Assembly: GCA_035772405.1 (NCBI GenBank) | Contig: JAYKKM010000375.1 | Location: 1,759,501-1,823,500, forward strand | DNA length: 64,000 bases | Reading direction: 5' to 3' | From: Chrysogorgia sp. JL179-B06 | Taxonomy: Eukaryota; Cnidaria; Anthozoa; Scleralcyonacea; Chrysogorgiidae | Shown here: positions 1 to 12,105 of the stretch, one piece after another | Position numbering within the stretch: position 1 is the first letter of the stretch | Layout of the letters: the number at the start of each line of letters is the position of its first letter | Position numbers and translations under genes: made by a program | Notes under the pieces: generated by a model | What the model saw: only the letters and a program-made list of their open reading frames with translations | What the model was told of the DNA's origin: nothing | Databases searched by the model: none

Positions 1-990
1 TAGGTCTATAAACCTGTACAATGCATGTTTACAATGAAACACTACTCAAATGTACAAATGCCCATACAACAATTAAAAGCACAACATTTATGCATGTATT
101 AGAGTAAATTATATCACCACATAAACATAATCAGGATGATCAAGGTGCATCTCACCTGCTTGGTGGCTGAGCTGACACATCTAGTATTATAAAATTCTGA
201 TCGAGCTCAAAAACTGTGTCATTATAACTCAATATTAAAAGCATAAGCTAACGTGTTCCTCCGTAAATTTTGTCGTTTCGACGTGTATTTTAAGTCGTTT
301 AAATCACAAACGGAACTCAAAGAACACCTGGATACAACGCTAATCAAGGTACTAACACAACAGAATGTTCTAACTGCAACGTTGAGTACATTTTCATCGC
401 TAAAATCGCTACAAAGTCTTCCTAGCAACGCACATAACAACGCATATAATAACAGTTAAATCTGCATTTTTCATGGCTTTATTGTTCATTTAATGGTGTT
501 ATTTTATAAAATAAATAAAAAACCTTGTCTTGTGTGATTATCGAGTTATAATGGCACTCGAGAAGCTAGCAAAACACTCGACTATCGCCTAGTAATAATC
601 TTACATTCAGGGACCACCGACCGGTGTTGTTTTGCAAGCAAAAGCATATTACGACAGAGAAAGCATAAGCATAACAATGGCAGAGAAAGCTTGTGTATAT
701 ACTACCAATTAAAATATCCAGACCTATAGGCTATTATTTAACTCACTTACCTAGCAGCTTATCTGTAGTCACATTTAATATTGTAAGCATCACCAAACTT
801 GTCGCCATTGTTCACGGTCTTTTGACATATTAAATAGTATCGCTGTGTTTGTTTTTTCTTAGCAAGCCGTATTTCGCGTTGATTGCTGGTGTTTTCTCTG
901 TGTTTTTTACCTTACTTTCTGCCCCGTAAACAGGCCAAGTTGGTTCATGGCGAGGTTCATGGATATATATTCCGCTCGCTCGGTGGCCGT
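1..990. other. intergenic, no recognisable gene
   Basis: AT-rich unique-looking DNA. Short open frames occur around 222-459 on both strands, but they have no recognisable domain and overlap each other, so I do not call a gene. The only structure I see is a dispersed repeat at about 51-186 that recurs near 21853. Confidence 0.5.
51..186 (+). repeat. dispersed repeat, copy 1 (second copy near 21853-21956)
   Basis: The text from 'acaaatgcccatacaacaat' through 'gagctgacacat' is closely matched at 21853-21956, including a shared 'attatatcac' block and a shared ending 'gaactgacacat' or 'gagctgacacat'. The two copies differ by small indels. Family unknown, no coding capacity. Confidence 0.55.
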
Positions 991-1010
991 TGACCATATA
1001 TATATATATA

Positions 1011-1573
<563 letters not shown>

Positions 1574-1644
1574 CTAAACTAAATGTGACTTTGCAAACGC
1601 CTTGGAATCCCGTGATGAGGGACTAAACGCCGGTCGATATTATC

Positions 1645-1675
1645 ACCCTCGCCCTCAGGCCTTCGGGCGAGGGGA
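1645..1675. repeat. small GC-rich hairpin
   Basis: 'CCTCGCCC' and 'GGGCGAGG' form a perfect 8-bp stem around a short loop. It is followed by a low-complexity TTAATTAA-like stretch to about 1745. No function can be assigned. Confidence 0.45.
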
Positions 1676-1789
1676 CAATTAATAAAATTAATTAATAAAA
1701 TTATTTAAATTAATAATTATTAAAATTAATTATTAATTTCAATAATCAAGAGTTACACAATTGGTTTCTAACCTGCCTGCGAGACAATT

Positions 1790-1950
1790 TAGTGTTGGAA
1801 GACTTTCCCACTTGGGTTCTGTTCAGTACACTACCCACAAATTGCACCCAAAAAATAAGCAGTTTGAAAATCTGTTCAGTTTTGCAATATTAAAGCCTCA
1901 AACAGTAAGCGGGCGAGGGGTTGTTGCGTACACGTATTTATAGTACTGTA
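1790..1950 (-). repeat. dispersed repeat with 'ACAGTAAGCGGGCGAGGGG' core
   Basis: The core at about 1902-1925 followed by 'CACGTATTTATAG' recurs near 11400, 52360 and 60475. The flank at 1815-1870 ('ttctgttcagta...aaattgcaccc') matches the complement of text near 60690-60730. It lies upstream of both GPCR genes but also stands alone here and at 60.5 kb, so it is best read as a dispersed repeat. Confidence 0.65.
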
Positions 1951-2630
1951 ACTGTACATATATGAATATGTGTTTATATTTGTAATAAGTTAATTAATTT
2001 GTTAAGGTAGGAAATAAGACCGCCACACTGTTATTTTCAGGGAGTTATTTTAACTCCAAAATTCGAGTTGTGGAGTTAAAATTACTCCCGATTTTGAGTT
2101 AAAAACCAACCCGCGATTCGGAGTTAAAAATTAACTCGCGTCCCTGGGTGGTCTGGCATGATTTTAACTTCCGGAAGACCAACGTATGATTTGTACGCGA
2201 CCTCACGGGCTTAACTTAATTTAAACTTAACTTAACTTAATTAACTTAGGTTCCGCGATTGCTTTAATCAGGCGTGCCGTGCCCAAAACGCTTGTTGTGT
2301 AATCCGGGCTACCACTATGTTGAAATGACGCGCTTTCGAATTGCCACAGGTGAAATATGTAACTTTCGGTCTGTTAGTGTTCATACAGTAACCTTTCGAA
2401 ACAATTCATTCACTAACACGCTCTGGATTATATATAAGTGCTTGAAATACCGGTGATAGCGACAGGCTTATTAAATAATGCTCTTCTCAATGTGGCATTA
2501 CCGTGAGCCGGACAGGAAAGCTAGTCAGGCGAAGCCAAAGCATGTGTTTTGAAAATAAAACACATCACGTATATATCATTCAATTCCTTGCATACATCAG
2601 ATAATTTCATTTCAGCATAGGACGCATTTG
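1951..2630. other. intergenic, no recognisable gene
   Basis: A cluster of 'GGAGTTAAAA'-like words in both orientations sits at 2035-2145, possibly a decayed foldback. The rest shows no coding or RNA signature. Confidence 0.4.
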
Positions 2631-3310
2631 CAGGGGCGGATCTAGGGTTTAGTCATATCTTAGTCAAAACGATAGTGGGACCGCATTTCTAGGGGGGTCA
2701 GGGGGTATGCCCCCCCGGAAATTTGGGTCTCTGAAATTTGGGTGTCTGAAATCGCATTTCCCGCGATCTGACAGTACTTTTGAGAAATTTTTCAATGGTT
2801 TTCAAACGTGTTTTTATGAAACATTTTATTACTTTTCAGAATTGTTTTTGTCCAAATTCGAACTTTGATATGTTCTTCTTGTCTGAGAAACTTTGTGATA
2901 GTTTATAAATTTAACGAAATGGAGGTGGAGATATTCAATAAACAGAAATTTATGTGGTCACATATTATCATAAAAAAAGTCGACTGTTTCGCTCTATGTC
3001 AGAGCTCATCAGCATGCCTAGGAAACACATCAAACACCAGTAACACATTGTTGCAGTCAGTGAATCCGACATGTACAGTCGGACCAACACGCAAGTGAAG
3101 GTCGAGGGGATTTGAAATCAGGTGATCTTCCTAGGTGAGCTGCCTTCCATGGCTGATGAGCCCCACCTACCCAGAGCTATCTGGTTTTCAGGCGCCAGAT
3201 ACTCGCCCTTTTGTGCACCCCTACCCAAACAGATAATGGGACATTTCATGGACATAAAGACGCTCAATTCTCTACATCATCCCGGCCAACTTAACCCATT
3301 AACCTCTAAT
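2631..3310 (+). mobile_element. hAT-like non-autonomous element fragment, copy 1
   Basis: Starts 'CAGGGGCGGATCTAGG', a terminus typical of hAT elements, followed by a G-rich and then C-rich stretch and 'ctgaaat' repeats. The same order recurs at 26337-27190, including 'GCTCATCA-CATGCCTAG', 'CTGGTTTT-AGGCGCCAGA' and 'ACATTTCATGGACATA'. No transposase and no matching right terminus found, so family and end are inferred. Confidence 0.55.
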
Positions 3311-3847
3311 TAATCTAACATCTAGCTGATCTAAGTAACTCTTGATTTATTAACCACCACCTAACCAATGTATTAAATATGCAACAAAAATCTGTATCTT
3401 AATTCCCTGTATATTTCACAGCACACTACTAATACTAGCGCGTTAAGCGTTAAGATGTAGCGAGAACATCTCGTTCACTTAATGGCTAAAAACTCGCCTC
3501 CAATCCCTTTGACTAGGCGCACCATAAGTTCAAATCCCGCTGAGTCAACTTTTGTGTTGACTTTGACAGTGTTAGATTGATCATGAAAATATTTCTTCAT
3601 GTTTCTCTGAGGATGATTCTGTAATACTACACTGTGTATATTTTTAAATTAATGCTACTGTACTTTCCCCAAATTGAAAAATGCAAGACATGCGGCAAAA
3701 TAGATGGAAAAGAAACCATTTTGCAACATTACTTTTTAATTTTTTAATTAATTTTAAATTTCAATCAAAGACACAGACAACATACATGTAAATCTGTATA
3801 ATTTACTTAAGAAAAATATAATTGCAAATGAATTGCAGCAGATAACA

Positions 3848-3898
3848 CTGTAGATGTATAAAATGATCATATAATACTGCAGATGTATAAAATGATCA
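3848..3898 (+). repeat. tandem duplication, about 25 bp x2
   Basis: 'TGTAGATGTATAAAATGATC' is followed by 'TGCAGATGTATAAAATGATC', a simple tandem duplication. Confidence 0.7.
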
Positions 3899-3972
3899 TT
3901 TGCATCGTATTAAGATTTGGCATACTGTACGTTACACAGACATAACGAGAAAAATGAGTAAATAAAGAAATT

Positions 3973-4172
3973 TGAGGTCAGCACTTCATGTGGGTATCTC
4001 GCCAACAATTACAGTAGATGAAACACCATTTTAACAACATGCAAGTAGAGTACAGTAAAGAGTAGTTAAAATAGTTAAATGGAGTTAGCACTCGATGTGA
4101 GTATCTCTCTAACAATTAAATTTGTTGAAACACCATTACAACAACACGCAAGTGGAGTACAGTAAGTACTAG
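3973..4172 (+). repeat. tandem duplication, about 108 bp x2
   Basis: 3973-4062 and 4081-4170 align along their length: 'GTCAGCACTTCATGTGGGTA' versus 'GTTAGCACTCGATGTGAGTA', then shared 'AACACCATT', 'CAACA', and 'GTACAGTAA'. Divergence indicates an old duplication. Confidence 0.65.
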
Positions 4173-4859
4173 TAAAATAAATCAATAACATCAGAAAATC
4201 AATTATAATCTTCGGTTGCCGAAAGCAAAGTTATCAATAACCTCTTCAACATCAAGCTCAATTTCCTGATGAATTTGCATGAGTGCTAGACCATTAAAAC
4301 GTTCGTTAAGCATAGTGCTCCTGTTGTAGGTTTTTAACCTACGTAAATTTCACTGTTAAACGGCACGCCTAGTTTCTGTGATGGGCACTCCTAAAATTAG
4401 AAACGGCCCACCTAATGTGTGTCGACGACCGTACGCATTGCCAGCGGTCGAGCCGCTTTTAGTACTTAACATGTACGCCGCGCGATGTTTACAGTCCAAG
4501 ATGGCCGATGCCGCCAAGTTCGTGCAATTCTGTTGTATTATTTTATAAAGAAACGAAGACATATGAGACATAGACAAATATGTTGTTGATTGATTGCTGC
4601 TTGTACTCCCTGTGGTACTGGTACTCTCACTGTTAGGGACCGGTCATTATTTATGGTATGGTAAAAAATTGGTCTCAAATATAAAATAGCGTTCGACCCA
4701 CCTTTAAGGACTAGCAATTTCAGGTGAACCCCACAAAATGACTTTTATTTTTTATGACCCCCTCCTCCACCCCCCGAAAAGGGGGAAAATATTAAAAATG
4801 GGGAAAAGTATGTGTTGTTATTTAGTAAAGAGTATACTGTGGTGAAAAACATAGGTGCA

Positions 4860-5010
4860 ATTTGTCTGCGCATGCGCGAGAGGAAACTTGATGAACGCTT
4901 GGAAAATGGCGGATTTCATAGGTTTGTTTCGGATGGTAATTCAAAATGTCAAAACGGCGTGTTTTTCTTTCTGATCATTCGTTAGTGATCTGGATACCAA
5001 AGAGGTAAGA
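4860..5010 (+). promoter_or_regulatory. captured promoter and first-exon-like segment (left arm)
   Basis: 'TGCGCATGCGC' (about 4867), the palindromic NRF-1-type site, precedes 'AAAATGGCGGATTTC' and a second ATG at 4946. That ATG opens a frame of about 20 codons ending at the strong donor-like 'AGAG|GTAAGA' (exon end about 5004). CpG content exceeds the surroundings. This looks like a host gene start copied into the transposon. No downstream coding exon was found. Confidence 0.4.
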
Positions 5011-7489
5011 CTTTTTCGCTATTTTTTTTATAGAATTGACGATTAAATCCTCGAAATATGCCTTAAATATGTTTTGGTTTTCGTGTGTTCGGTCATGTAT
5101 GAGGTGATTTGTAGTTCCCACTTAGTTCGTGATGCCTCCAATTCGGATTTTCCCCACGTGCCTATCACTGGTTTTATGTATTTTCGTAATAAATGAACAT
5201 CTTTCAATCTATTTTGCTGGTAACAAACCCTATTTGTTCTATCTGTGTTATGATCTGTATGTGCTTTCGGCGTCCATTGTGAAATCATCATTGTTGCAGT
5301 TGTGTATGGTTTCCCTTGCCTTTCCGTTGAATCGGTATGAAGTTTTAGATTAGAAAACATTTTTGGCCACTTCAGACTTGCAAATAAGTCCACAGAACGT
5401 AACTGGCATGTTTTAAACGGGAACCAAGGGCCTGATCTTAGTCGTTGCACTTTGCTTGTGCTGGTGTCACCTCGATAATAATAATAATGTGGAGGAGTGC
5501 TTATTTTTACATTAAGAGTAAAATTTAAAAATCGGCTCCTGGAAACCAAATTATTTTTTGTGTGGTGTTTACGTTATGCCCAAACTCCAAATTAGTTATA
5601 TTTACAATGCCAGAAAAATTCGGCGTAGTGTCAATTTAGTCAAAATATTTGACCATTTTAAGTTTCAACCTCCTGTTCAAAGTTTCTTTAATCAGATTTT
5701 AATATTATATTTGTATAGAATATTTTTGGGTATTTTATTATTTTATGGAATGAAATGAAACAGGTGAGATGTTTTTTATAATTTTTGGTAATATTTTTAT
5801 GATCAGTTGGCTTAATACTGACTAAACACAACGGCACATTATAATATGTGTCAACAGATATAAATTATGAGACCATCAAATGATAATACATTGTGGAAAT
5901 ACAATTTTCTGGAAAACTGCTCCTGGAAACCATGCAAATATTGTATATATTATTCTTAATTGTTTTGCAAACAATGTGCATGGTTTTATTGATCTGTAAA
6001 AATTCAGTTGTTCTAACATTTATGTACCTTAACTTTACATGCTAAAGATAGGCAGCCATATTGGATTTGTACATAAAAAGTAATTTTATGTAATTTGACA
6101 TAAATTTTGGGTAATTTTACATGTTGTAAATAGTTTATAGAACATTGTTCAGTTTAACGGAAGACAAATTTGAAAACGCCAATGATGTTTTCCAATCTCT
6201 TTGTAACATGGCTTCCACTACCCAGCAAAACAGTTCCAATTCATTGATATTTCCCAACATTATTGTTCCTCCTTTCCCTTTATGATTGTGGCTGTCCAAA
6301 AGGCAAATCCTCTGCTTGTCTTGGATAATGGCCATGGATTTATCTGGTGAACAATGTTCTATAAACTATTTACAACATGTAAAATTACCCAAAATTTATG
6401 TCAAATTACATAAAATTACTTTTTATGTACAAATCCAATATGGCTGCCTATCTTTAGCATGTAAAGTTAAGGTACATAAATGTTAGAACAACTGAATTTT
6501 TACAGATCAATAAAACCATGCACATTGTTTGAAAAACAATTAAGAATAATATATACAATATTTGCATGGTTTCCAGGAGCAGTTTTCCAGAAAATTGTAT
6601 TTCCACAATGTATTATCATTTGATGGTCTCATAATTTATATTTGTTGACACATTATAATGTGCCGTTGTGTTTAGTCAGTATTAAGCCAACTGATCATAA
6701 AAATATTACCAAAAATTATAAAAAACATCTCATCTGTTTCATTTCATTCCATAAAATAATAAAATACCCAAAAATATTCCATACAAATATAATATTAAAA
6801 TCTGATTAAAGAAACTTTTAACAGGAGGTTGAAACTTAAAATGGTCAAATATTTTGACTAAATTGACACTACGCCGAATTTTTCTGGCATTGTAAATATA
6901 ACTAATTTGGAGTTTGGGCATAACGTAAACACTACACAAAAAATAATTTGGTTTCCAGGAGCCGATTTTTAAATTTTACTCTTAATCTAAAAATAAGCAC
7001 TCCTCCACATTATTATTATTATCAAGGTGACACCAGCACAAGCAGAGTGCAACGACTAAGATCAGGCCTTTGGTTCCCGTTTAAAACAGGCCAGTTACGT
7101 TCTGTGGACTTATTTGCAAGTCTGAAGTGGCCAAAAATGTTTTCTAATCTAAAACTTCATACCGATTCAACGGAAAGGCAAGGGAAACCATACACAACTG
7201 CAACAATGATGATTTCACAATGGACGCCGAAAGCACATACAGATCATAACACAGATAGAACAAATAGGGTTTGTTACCAGCAAAATAGATTGAAACATGT
7301 TCATTTATTACGAAAATACATAAAACCAGTGATAGGCACGTGGGGAAAATCCGAATTGGAGGCATCACGAACTAAGTGGGAACTACAAATCACCTCATAC
7401 ATGACCGAACACACGAAAACCAAAACATATTTAAGGCATATTTCGAGGATTTAATCGTCAATTCTATAAAAAAATAGCGAAAAAGTCTT

Positions 7490-7635
7490 ACCTCTTTGGT
7501 ATCCAGATCACTAACGAATGATCAGAAAGAAAAACACGCCGTTTTGACATTTTGAATTACCATCCGAAACAAACCTTTGAAATCCGCCATTTTCCAAGCG
7601 TTCATCAAGTTTCCTCTCGCGCATGCGCAGACAAA
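7490..7635 (-). promoter_or_regulatory. captured promoter and first-exon-like segment (right arm)
   Basis: Mirror copy of the left-arm segment: the same NRF-1-like 'GCGCATGCGC' (about 7620), ATGs and donor-like site on the minus strand. The two promoter-like segments therefore face each other across the element and would give convergent transcripts over the inverted repeat. Confidence 0.4.
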
Positions 7636-8341
7636 TTGCACCTATATATGTTTTTGTTGTGGTGAAATACATAGTGGATGTTGTTTCTGATTGGCACGCA
7701 CTGAATGTATAGTAACATGCAGATATATAAAAATAAATGTGTCTAAACTGAAAGTTCGAATGAAAAAATACTGAAAAATATGTTAACTTTATACTAATAG
7801 CCCTTTAAGTGGTTGCTATTAATAGCTCCAAATGGAGACAAACAAACCAAATTTGACTCACAAATTATTACAAATGAGCTATTTTCTTTTGTTATGACTG
7901 CAATAATTATGGGTAAATGCGGACAAACATGTGTACTGACGTCATGTAGACAAAGTGCTATTAAAGTGTCAAGGTACTTTGTGTTCTATATACAAATTAG
8001 GATTATAAATAAGAGGTCACCGTACATAGTCTTTATTATAAAAGCGTGTGGACTAGTAGGACGTTAAAATAGTGAAAGAATGCTTCTTACATTTAACTTT
8101 ACCTGATTAAATTTGACTAAAAAGTCTTTTTATACAATAAATATTTTGATTTATTTTACAACACCCCCCCCCCCCCGTTCAATGGCTTAAATAAAATATT
8201 ACCCCCATTTTTTACAAAGAACATCCTTCTTACCCTTTACCACCCCCTTCAATGGCTTAAATAAAATATTACCCCCTTTTTTACAAAGAACATCCTTCTG
8301 ACCCTTTACCACCCCCACCATAAATAATGACCGGTCCCTTA

Positions 8342-9640
8342 GCACTTTGTGTGCTTGTTGGAGAATTATCATAGGATATGACAGGATATTGGAAATTAGA
8401 AGCTGCATAGTGATGGTTTGGATATAAATTAGTATTAGCTTATGTTACGTGGCCCATGAACATTCGAAGCATACTCATCTCGTGCTCTCTTTCTTTTCGA
8501 CGCCATTTTGTAAAACAAATTACTAGCTTGCGGAAAAGAGGCACGGCTATCAGGTGGGCTGAGACTTCACCCCAAAAATGTTGGCTACACCCCTAAAATC
8601 TCGGCACCCCTAAAATGTTGGGCACGCGGACCGGTGTTGCGTTTGTTTACACGGCATTAATCACCGGTGCCGTACCAAAATATTTGGCACCAGGGCTGCA
8701 ATTTAGTAATAAAATGTAAACCGGGCTCTGTCAGTTTAATTTTTTATTGACATTTTCGTTCTATGTATCTCACCATTTTTTAAGGATCATATTATGTAAA
8801 TTTACCCCAAGCAGCGGCCATTTTGTCGTTAATTTCTGGTAAAGATTACTGCTCTCTAAACAAAGACTGGATCGAGCAATTATTGTTTGGATGCCGCGGG
8901 ATATTTTACGGCGATCATCTTGAATAGACCACGCTGTATAGTTTAACTGCAGGCTACAGAGACTATTTGTCTCTCATAGGCGTACGGGACGGGGGGCGGC
9001 GGACTGGCGGGTGGTTGCGGCCAGAGGGTGGTTGCAGAAGAAAATGGAAAAATCATACTCACCCAACCCATTGTAATTATAATTGTAATCCCATAGTAAG
9101 TGAACCATAAACATAATAAAAATATGCTACCGACCACTAAAGATGCTATATGTATAATATAATTAACGTATGTATAATAATCTACCTGTTCTTTGATTAG
9201 TTTCGACAGTACATCAACCTGACAGAGTATAACACATGCTATATATATATTTGTAAAGTGTTTTCAGCTCTAACAAGCAAGATTTACTAAAACTTATCGT
9301 TTTCTCGTACTTTTTTGAGTGAGCTTTAAAATCCAAAAAGACAGCATCGGCGAGCGCGGTTTTTCACATATCCGCAAATATGTCATGATTTCATTAACAC
9401 ATGCTCACGTTAGATCGTTAGATTATTATAAAGCAGTTTATACATGTACATATATTACAAAATGTTAGATTATTGGATTTTTATACATCTTTGGAAACAA
9501 CATCTTAATCATATGCGTTTATGTTATTCAATGTTATTTGTTATCCTTGATCATGTTTGACTTTCCTAATTCAAGTAGAATAGGGTTGTTTTATATTGTT
9601 TTCATGTGTATTTCCTGTATAACATGATTTGCTTTTTTCA
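8342..9640. other. intergenic, no recognisable gene
   Basis: Unique-looking sequence with a G-rich patch at 8985-9040 (runs of GGG to GGGGGG) and otherwise AT-rich DNA. No gene, RNA or mobile-element ends recognised. Confidence 0.4.
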
Positions 9641-9644
9641 GTCT

Positions 9645-9995
9645 TGCTGTCTGGATTGAAAATGAATCAATCTTATTTCTGATTGAGAAAGTCAATCCAT
9701 TTCAGCAGGATTCCAATGAAATGGAGTGAAAATTTCAATTAGTTTGGATTGGGAATTTTCAATCTAAAAAGAGAATGATTTTCAATCCGAGTAGTTTGGT
9801 CCCTAACACCAGTCTAGACAAGATTGAAAAACGATTCAGAATTTTAACGGATTGAAAATAATCACTCTATTAGAGAAAACATTTCAATCGAAACAAAGAG
9901 TGAATTTCGATTTACTGAAGATTGAAAATCGATTGCAAACGTTTGGTCCCTTGAAATTTCAGTCGATTAGATTGAAATTTCAATCGTTCTAATTA
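9645..9995. repeat. cluster of GATTGAAA / TTTCAATC words
   Basis: The octamer GATTGAAA or its complement appears about ten times in 350 bp, in both orientations (for example 9652, 9767, 9786, 9813, 9850, 9885, 9924, 9970, 9981), with more near-matches. Spacing is irregular, so it is not a simple tandem repeat. It may be a decayed foldback or a cluster of binding sites. Confidence 0.5.
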
Positions 9996-10111
9996 AGAGA
10001 GTAGTATATATGTATTCACAATACTATAAAATCATATAAACGCCTTATCTAAACAAGCAGATTTTAATGAAAGAACGTGAAATACATTTAATTTCCTTGC
10101 ATGTGTGCCAA

Positions 10112-11008
10112 TCATGATTGATTTTTACTAATTTCTATTAATGTAAAGGTATGATAGAAAGCCTTTCGATATGCTCGATTTTTCCATATGTAGATAAACG
10201 GGTTGACGAGAAAATTCAAGTTTTCAAAGATATTTACAAAAATGAAAAGCCTTATATTTAAACTACATTCCATCTTCAACAGTAAACATGTTAAATGTTT
10301 CACCCTGTATATAGAAGAAGGCAAACATGTGACAATCATTATAACTGCCAATAATAACACTAGTACAGATGCTTTATGCTGAAGACGTGCGGTGTTACTC
10401 TGATTACCTAATATGGGATCAGCAGATCTAGCTTTTTCCCGTAGTTTTTTGAACATGTAGATATTGACTGTCGCCGAGGAGAGTAAAAGTATAAGCTGTA
10501 AAATATAGCATGCTAGGTCAACAACTTGAATTTCTTCATTATTTAACAGGTTGCGTAGAGTAACTATAACACAGCAACTAACTATTATCAAGATACCAAC
10601 TAGAATCCAGACACCAAGCATAACAAATAGAATTCCTTTACGTGGCAGGATCTCACTCCATGTAAGAGGTTTTGTAATCATTACCAGTCTTTCGATTGCC
10701 ATAAGAAGCATTGCTGCCATTGAAGCCAACAAGAAACCATACACCAGTGAACGTAACACACCTAACATTGTATATAATTTTTCATTGTAATTTTTAATAG
10801 TAACTATAATTAATAGATACGCGATAGATCGGCCCACTCGGCTTAAATTATACAATGTGTCAGCCACTGCGAGGTTTGCGACGTGATAAGTGATACGTTT
10901 TTTCTTTAAGAGGTCCCTGTTCCTTGCGAGAACGACCAAAAACATTGCATTCGGGATGAAAGAGACAGAAGAGAAGATAAGTTCGACTATAATAAATGAG
11001 TAGTCCAT
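10112..11008 (-). CDS. rhodopsin-like (class A) G protein-coupled receptor, orphan
   Basis: 298 residues in one exon with seven hydrophobic segments, so a plasma-membrane receptor. Seen: TM1 around residues 8-28; NLAVAD in TM2 with the conserved Asp at 50; ER at 106-107 in place of DRY at the end of TM3, followed by ITKPL; a Trp in TM4 near 134; CLP in TM6 (228-230); NPFIY in TM7 (269-273), then a short basic tail. There is no obvious cysteine at the top of TM3, and the loops and termini are very short. Ligand unknown. The ATG chosen lies just after 'TTTTTTTAG|AAAGGTGG', an acceptor-like site that is conserved upstream of the paralogue at 52768, suggesting a non-coding 5' exon. It is an inverted paralogue of that gene. 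Such intronless receptors form large families in cnidarians (established knowledge), so function is only inferred. Confidence 0.85.
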   Translation of the reverse strand: MDYSFIIVELIFSSVSFIPNAMFLVVLARNRDLLKKKRITYHVANLAVADTLYNLSRVGRSIAYLLIIVTIKNYNEKLYTMLGVLRSLVYGFLLASMAAMLLMAIERLVMITKPLTWSEILPRKGILFVMLGVWILVGILIIVSCCVIVTLRNLLNNEEIQVVDLACYILQLILLLSSATVNIYMFKKLREKARSADPILGNQSNTARLQHKASVLVLLLAVIMIVTCLPSSIYRVKHLTCLLLKMECSLNIRLFIFVNIFENLNFLVNPFIYIWKNRAYRKAFYHTFTLIEISKNQS

Positions 11009-12105
11009 GCCAGAATAGTGACGACCACCTTTCTAAAAAAAGTAGGAAGTTGAAACCATGAGGGCCATATGATATTCACCATTATATAGATTGTTTCTGA
11101 TGACATGTGATAAGGCACTTATTGTTTATTTTATTCAGCACTTTTGAAGTTGGACGTCTACTCCCGACCTAACTCACCTCTGGTCTCAACCCTTTCATTT
11201 ACTCTGCATTGGAGCTATCCATTTCATCAAATGTAGTTTAAAATTTGTATGATTATCGGTGAACTTGTAGATAAACGCGAGCATGCTTTTGTTGAATGTC
11301 TACAGGACAGCGGAGCCGCGTGGGTTTCACAAGTCCAAACAACAATTGTGAGATTCATATACACATAATATTTAAACTACTAGAAATATAGTACGTGTAC
11401 ACAGCAACCCCTCGTTCGCTTACTGTTTGAAGCCTTTATAGCGTGATGCTTAGTTATTTTACTTGAAAAGAGATAACCCATTAATTTTCCAATCTGAATG
11501 GATTTTCAGTGTACTTTTAAATATCTGAGAGCCTGTTAAATATCTGAGAACTATATTGTTTTCATTGTTTCATTGAGATATCAAACTAGCCAACGTTTTT
11601 AATTTTTGTGTGCGCAGTACCTGTACCGAAGATAGTAAGGTATATTGTGTATGACTTAAATAATTAACTTAGTCAATACTATGTAAGCTATGCTATGCAC
11701 CACATCCATATGTTGTGGATGACCAATGGTGCATATATACTCATAATTGTATATCGATAAATCTTATGTTTGGGTGCAGTACCTGTACTGAACAGAGCAG
11801 TGTGGAGATCTACTGTTGCTACTACCCTAGCTCACTATGAAAGAACTAACTTGTCACAGACAGCGTAACAAACCAATACACTTTACCCAATATGACGTGT
11901 GAATATATTAGTGGCTACTACAACCATAATTACTTGCGAGATTTTCTTTCATAACCAAATGTTAAACTACCTCTGGGGACTTAACATCACAAAAACATAT
12001 ACCGAAAAGGATTCTCGTAGTGATATTTATTAATATATTCGTGCGTCATAATGGTAAGGTCTATTGTGTATGATTCAATAATTAACTTAGTCAGTGTTAT
12101 GTCAG
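11009..12105. other. upstream region of GPCR copy 1 and dispersed repeat
   Basis: About 11009-11430 is homologous, in inverted orientation, to 52340-52767 upstream of the second GPCR. From about 11395 to 11850 it carries the 'ACAGTAAGCG' repeat family, whose 3' half resembles 60470-60790 ('GTGCAGTACCTG...CTGAACAGA'). A direct duplication of about 60 bp occurs at 11638-11693 and 12053-12112 ('attgtgtatga...aattaacttagtca'). Confidence 0.55.

Larger units (their letters stand above)
3311..4632. other. intergenic with short tandem duplications
   Basis: No gene recognised. A degenerate B-box-like word ('AGTTCAAATCCCG', about 3530) could be a tRNA-derived SINE remnant but no matching A box is convincing. 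Two local duplications are listed separately. Confidence 0.4.
4636..8338. mobile_element. 3.7-kb foldback DNA transposon with TTA target duplication
   Basis: The ends are inverted: 'GGGACCGGTCATTATTTATG' at 4636 and its complement ending at 8338. They are flanked by direct TTA at 4633-4635 and 8339-8341. Inside lies a long inverted repeat, about 4850-6151 versus 6348-7649, roughly 1.3 kb per arm, nearly identical, around a 196-bp spacer. Outer segments 4657-4849 and 7650-8316 are not symmetric, and the right one holds two 68-bp tandem copies near 8180-8316. A 3-bp TWA duplication is typical of PIF/Harbinger, but no transposase is visible, so the superfamily is inferred. The 168-codon open frames in the two arms (5043-5549 minus, 6948-7454 plus) differ at six positions and all six differences change the amino acid, which argues against conserved coding. 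Confidence 0.85.

Noticed and set aside
3500..3560. tRNA-derived SINE at 3.5 kb
   Set aside because: Only a weak B-box-like word. No A box or stem pairing could be supported.
5005..5033. A 29-bp intron after the donor-like site in the foldback arm
   Set aside because: Too short for a normal intron, although it begins GT and ends AG. Only the donor is considered plausible.
5043..7454. 168-codon open frames in both arms of the foldback element as a captured protein
   Set aside because: All six differences between the arms change amino acids, other frames are open too, and no domain is recognisable.
8985..9040. G-quadruplex regulatory element
   Set aside because: The runs of G are irregular and there is no gene start nearby to give it meaning.
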